Positions 15,051 through 16,762 of a stretch of 16,762 nt of DNA are shown piece by piece. Every line of letters starts with the position of its first letter. Positions within the stretch are counted from its first letter, which is position 1. The DNA lies in assembly GCA_002703065.1 (NCBI GenBank), contig PAEO01000021.1, positions 79,954 to 96,715 on the forward strand, read 5' to 3'. Origin of the DNA: Flavobacteriaceae bacterium (GTDB lineage: Bacteria; Bacteroidota; Bacteroidia; Flavobacteriales; Flavobacteriaceae). The notes beneath the pieces are model-generated. The model worked only from the letters and a program-made list of their open reading frames with translations. It was not told the origin of the DNA and made no database searches. The position numbers and the translations under genes are program-made.

Positions 15051-16306
15051 CCTACCATTGATCGAATACCTGTGGATATTGCAGAATCGTCAACATAAAA
15101 ATCAGGAGTATGATGAGGTGCTACAGTTGACAGATCAACACCAGGCTTTTGACCTCCTATGAAAAAATATGTTCCAGGAACTTTTTCTTGAAAATATGAA
15201 AAATCCTCAGCACCTGTTATTGCCTTCATTAAACGAACATTTTTTTTACCATTAACTCTTTCTAAAGTTGGTAATATTTCTTCATATAAATATGGATCAT
15301 TATAAGTTATAGGATATGAAACTAAATATGTTATGCTAGCTTCAATATTATTTGATTTTGCAACATTATACACAATTTCTTCCAATCTTTTTAGCACTGT
15401 AGCTTTCATACCATTATCCAATGTTCTTATTGTTCCAAGCATGTAAAGATCTTCAGGTATAATATTACTTCTTACACCACCATGAATACTACCTATTGTA
15501 ACTACAGCTCCTGCTTCTGTGAGTGGTAAACTTCTACTAACAATAGTCTGTAAAGAATTAACGATTTGCGCCGCAGTAACGATTGGGTCCTTTCCTGTCC
15601 ATGGTGTTGACCCATGAGTTTGAACCCCCTTCAAATCAATTCTAAATTCATTCACAGCTGCCATTATACCCTCGGGACGTAAATAAACTTGACCTGCATA
15701 CAATCCAGACCATACATGCAACCCAAAAATTGCATCAACATCAGGGTTTTTTAAAACACCTTCTTTAACCATAAGTTCAGCACCACCCTCTTCTCCCGGG
15801 GGTGCACCTTCCTCAGCTGGTTGAAAAATTAATTTAACCTGACCGGGAATTTCATCCTTAATATCATATAAAATTTTAGCTGTAGCTAACAAAATAGCTG
15901 TGTGCATATCATGACCACAAGCATGCATTACAGGAACTTCCTCGTCATTATAAATACCCTTTTGTTTAGATGCCCAAGGAATATCAGCTCTTTCTTTAAC
16001 AGGAAGAGCATCAATATCTGCCCTAAGTCCTACAACAGGTCCAGGTTTTCCCTCATTTAAAATTGCAATAACACCCGTTTTAGCAATTCCAGTCCGTGGT
16101 TTATATCCAATTTTTGTGAGCTCATCAGCAATTCTTGCTGCAGTTTTGAACTCTCTATTACTCAACTCAGCATTCTGATGAAACCAGTGTCTTAATTCTA
16201 TTATTTCATCAAGATTTTTTTGAATAAGATCATTTACTTGTTGATCAAAGTTTTGAGCAAAGGAGTTTAACGAAAAGATAACCAATATGAGCTTTAGATA
16301 CTTCAT
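15020..16306 (-). CDS. M20 family metallopeptidase / amidohydrolase, exported
   Basis: This 428-residue protein is an M20D-type dizinc amidohydrolase, the group that removes acyl groups from N-acyl amino acids such as hippurate or conjugates. A signal peptide (about 1-18, YLKLILVIFSLNSFAQ) indicates export to the periplasm. Metal-binding residues are visible: Cys130 and His132 in MHACGHDMHT, Glu165/Glu166 in IFQPAEEG, His197 in GLHVWSG, and a C-terminal His399 in HHTPDF. The dimerisation lid domain lies at about 215-330 (RIDLKGVQTHGSTPWTGKDP). Full length for the family. It is the first gene of a minus-strand pair with the YceI-like gene. The natural substrate cannot be read. Confidence 0.93.
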   Translation of the reverse strand: MKYLKLILVIFSLNSFAQNFDQQVNDLIQKNLDEIIELRHWFHQNAELSNREFKTAARIADELTKIGYKPRTGIAKTGVIAILNEGKPGPVVGLRADIDALPVKERADIPWASKQKGIYNDEEVPVMHACGHDMHTAILLATAKILYDIKDEIPGQVKLIFQPAEEGAPPGEEGGAELMVKEGVLKNPDVDAIFGLHVWSGLYAGQVYLRPEGIMAAVNEFRIDLKGVQTHGSTPWTGKDPIVTAAQIVNSLQTIVSRSLPLTEAGAVVTIGSIHGGVRSNIIPEDLYMLGTIRTLDNGMKATVLKRLEEIVYNVAKSNNIEASITYLVSYPITYNDPYLYEEILPTLERVNGKKNVRLMKAITGAEDFSYFQEKVPGTYFFIGGQKPGVDLSTVAPHHTPDFYVDDSAISTGIRSMVGLTLDYIFNN

Positions 16307-16380
16307 GATATTTTATTGAATATTATATTTTTTCGACAAATAATAAAGATATAATAAAAATATAATGTAAAATAAAATTG

Positions 16381-16401
16381 TGGGTGATACTGCACTCGAA
16401 C
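16381..16401 (-). other. tRNA 3'-end-like fragment
   Basis: Read on the minus strand, these 21 bases contain a T-loop-like TTCGAGT followed by GCAGT and then ATCACCC plus a discriminator-like A, which resembles the T arm and acceptor end of a tRNA (the ATCACCC end is that of E. coli-type tRNA-Val). No D arm, proper anticodon arm or matching GGGTGAT 5' end follows, so it is not a complete tRNA gene. It could be a decayed tRNA, the mark of an old integration event, or chance. Confidence 0.25.
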
Positions 16402-16484
16402 TCACTCATAAGCTATTCATTTTAGATAGCTTAATTTTTTAGGGTGTTCCCAAAGGGAACACTTTATGTTTCACGTAGTATCAC
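16384..16484 (+). ncRNA. Structured three-way-junction RNA candidate
   Basis: This is the main content of the 302-base gap 16307-16608; the part before about 16380 is featureless AT-rich DNA. An 8-bp closing stem (GTGATACT 16384-16391 with AGTATCAC 16477-16484) encloses two perfect 8-bp hairpins: TAAGCTAT/ATAGCTTA (16409-16416, 16426-16433, 9-base loop) and GTGTTCCC/GGGAACAC (16444-16451, 16455-16462, AAA loop, extendable by G-U and A-U pairs). A strong plus-strand terminator follows 22 bases later. The plus strand is chosen because of that terminator. I do not recognise the family. It may be a free-standing small RNA, a leader of the downstream lpxH-like gene, or a small DNA repeat element with inverted ends. 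Confidence 0.45.
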
Positions 16485-16506
16485 TTTCACTTAAACAAAA
16501 CTAATG

Positions 16507-16550
16507 AAAATTAATGTAGACAGAATCTGTCCACATTAATTTTTAAATTT
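16507..16550 (+). terminator. Strong intrinsic terminator after the structured element
   Basis: An 11-bp perfect stem (AAAATTAATGT 16507-16517 with ACATTAATTTT 16533-16543), one A-C mismatch, then GACAG/CTGTC (16519-16523, 16527-16531) around a 3-base loop, followed on the plus strand by TTAAATTTT-type sequence. No plus-strand protein gene precedes it for over 2 kb, so it must terminate either the structured element or attenuate the lpxH-like gene 65 bases downstream. Confidence 0.75.
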
Positions 16551-16608
16551 TAACATAAACTTATTATTTTGAAAACATTTGATTCACATTATTATCATAA
16601 AATTAGTA

Positions 16609-16762
16609 ATGATTAAAGAAAGGCATATAGATTTAGTTGTTCTTTCAGATATTCACCTAGGTACAAGAGGGTGCAGAGCTGATGAATTAATTAATTATTT
16701 GAGAACTATCAAACCTAAAAAAATCATTCTAAATGGTGATATAATTGATATATGGCAGTTCA
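16609..16762 (+). CDS. UDP-2,3-diacylglucosamine diphosphatase-like phosphoesterase, partial
   Basis: The first 51 codons of a gene that runs off the right edge. The peptide has the calcineurin-like metallophosphoesterase start: VVLSDIHLGTRGCRADEL with Asp14 and His16 of the DxH metal motif, then KKIILNGDIIDIWQF with the second metal motif GD. The wording matches the Bacteroidota proteins annotated as UDP-2,3-diacylglucosamine diphosphatase (LpxH-like), which cut UMP from the lipid A precursor at the cytoplasmic face of the inner membrane. The rest, including the later histidine motifs, is outside the window, so the substrate is inferred. The ATG at 16609 is preceded by an AT-rich leader; a structured element and terminator lie upstream. 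Confidence 0.82.
   Translation, partial: MIKERHIDLVVLSDIHLGTRGCRADELINYLRTIKPKKIILNGDIIDIWQF

Noticed and set aside
16381-16490. A complete tRNA or tmRNA gene on the minus strand
   Set aside because: Only the 3' end looks tRNA-like; there is no D arm, the T stem does not pair, the anticodon loop lacks U33, and no tag-peptide frame is evident.
1-16762. CRISPR array, insertion sequence or prophage genes
   Set aside because: No regularly spaced repeats, transposase, integrase or phage structural genes were seen anywhere in the window.

Overview
The window is low in G+C (roughly 30 percent by eye) and densely coded, and its gene content points to a marine-type Flavobacteriia (Bacteroidota) with a compact genome. 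The supports are a GldJ lipoprotein and a PorV outer-membrane protein (both restricted to Bacteroidota), a pyruvate dehydrogenase E1-alpha/E2 pair without E1-beta beside it, A-rich start regions without Shine-Dalgarno sequences, promoter-like boxes of the Bacteroidota form TAnnTTTG, and genes that touch or overlap by a few bases.

Layout: (1) 1-2770, plus strand: the 3' end of glycine dehydrogenase gcvP, then a ketoacyl-ACP synthase III-like gene, an MlaE-type permease and an MlaF-type ATPase, probably one transcript. (2) 2767-9731, minus strand, read from right to left: porV, pdhA, pdhC, an SDR oxidoreductase, a SprT-like protein, a small nucleotidyltransferase and a DUF389 membrane protein. 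From pdhA to the DUF389 gene no gap exceeds 6 bases, which suggests one transcription unit; a good promoter box sits just in front of pdhA. (3) 9846-14342, plus strand: gldJ, murF and an amidase-signature lipoprotein, divergent from porV. (4) 14375-16306, minus strand: an M20 amidohydrolase and a YceI lipoprotein, meeting the amidase at a hairpin terminator. (5) 16307-16608: an intergenic region with a strongly structured element, a three-way junction followed by a terminator. (6) From 16609, plus strand: the start of an LpxH-like phosphoesterase.

Themes: cell-envelope work dominates (Mla-type lipid transport, PorV and GldJ of the type IX secretion/gliding machinery, MurF of peptidoglycan synthesis, LpxH-like lipid A synthesis), next to central metabolism (GcvP, PdhA, PdhC).

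Most of the genes are conserved flavobacterial households. The items most worth a second look are the structured RNA-like element at 16384-16550, the absence of porU from its usual place between porV and gldJ, two gene junctions where an in-frame TAG is followed at once by the next start codon, and the near-identical lipoyl-domain copies in pdhC.
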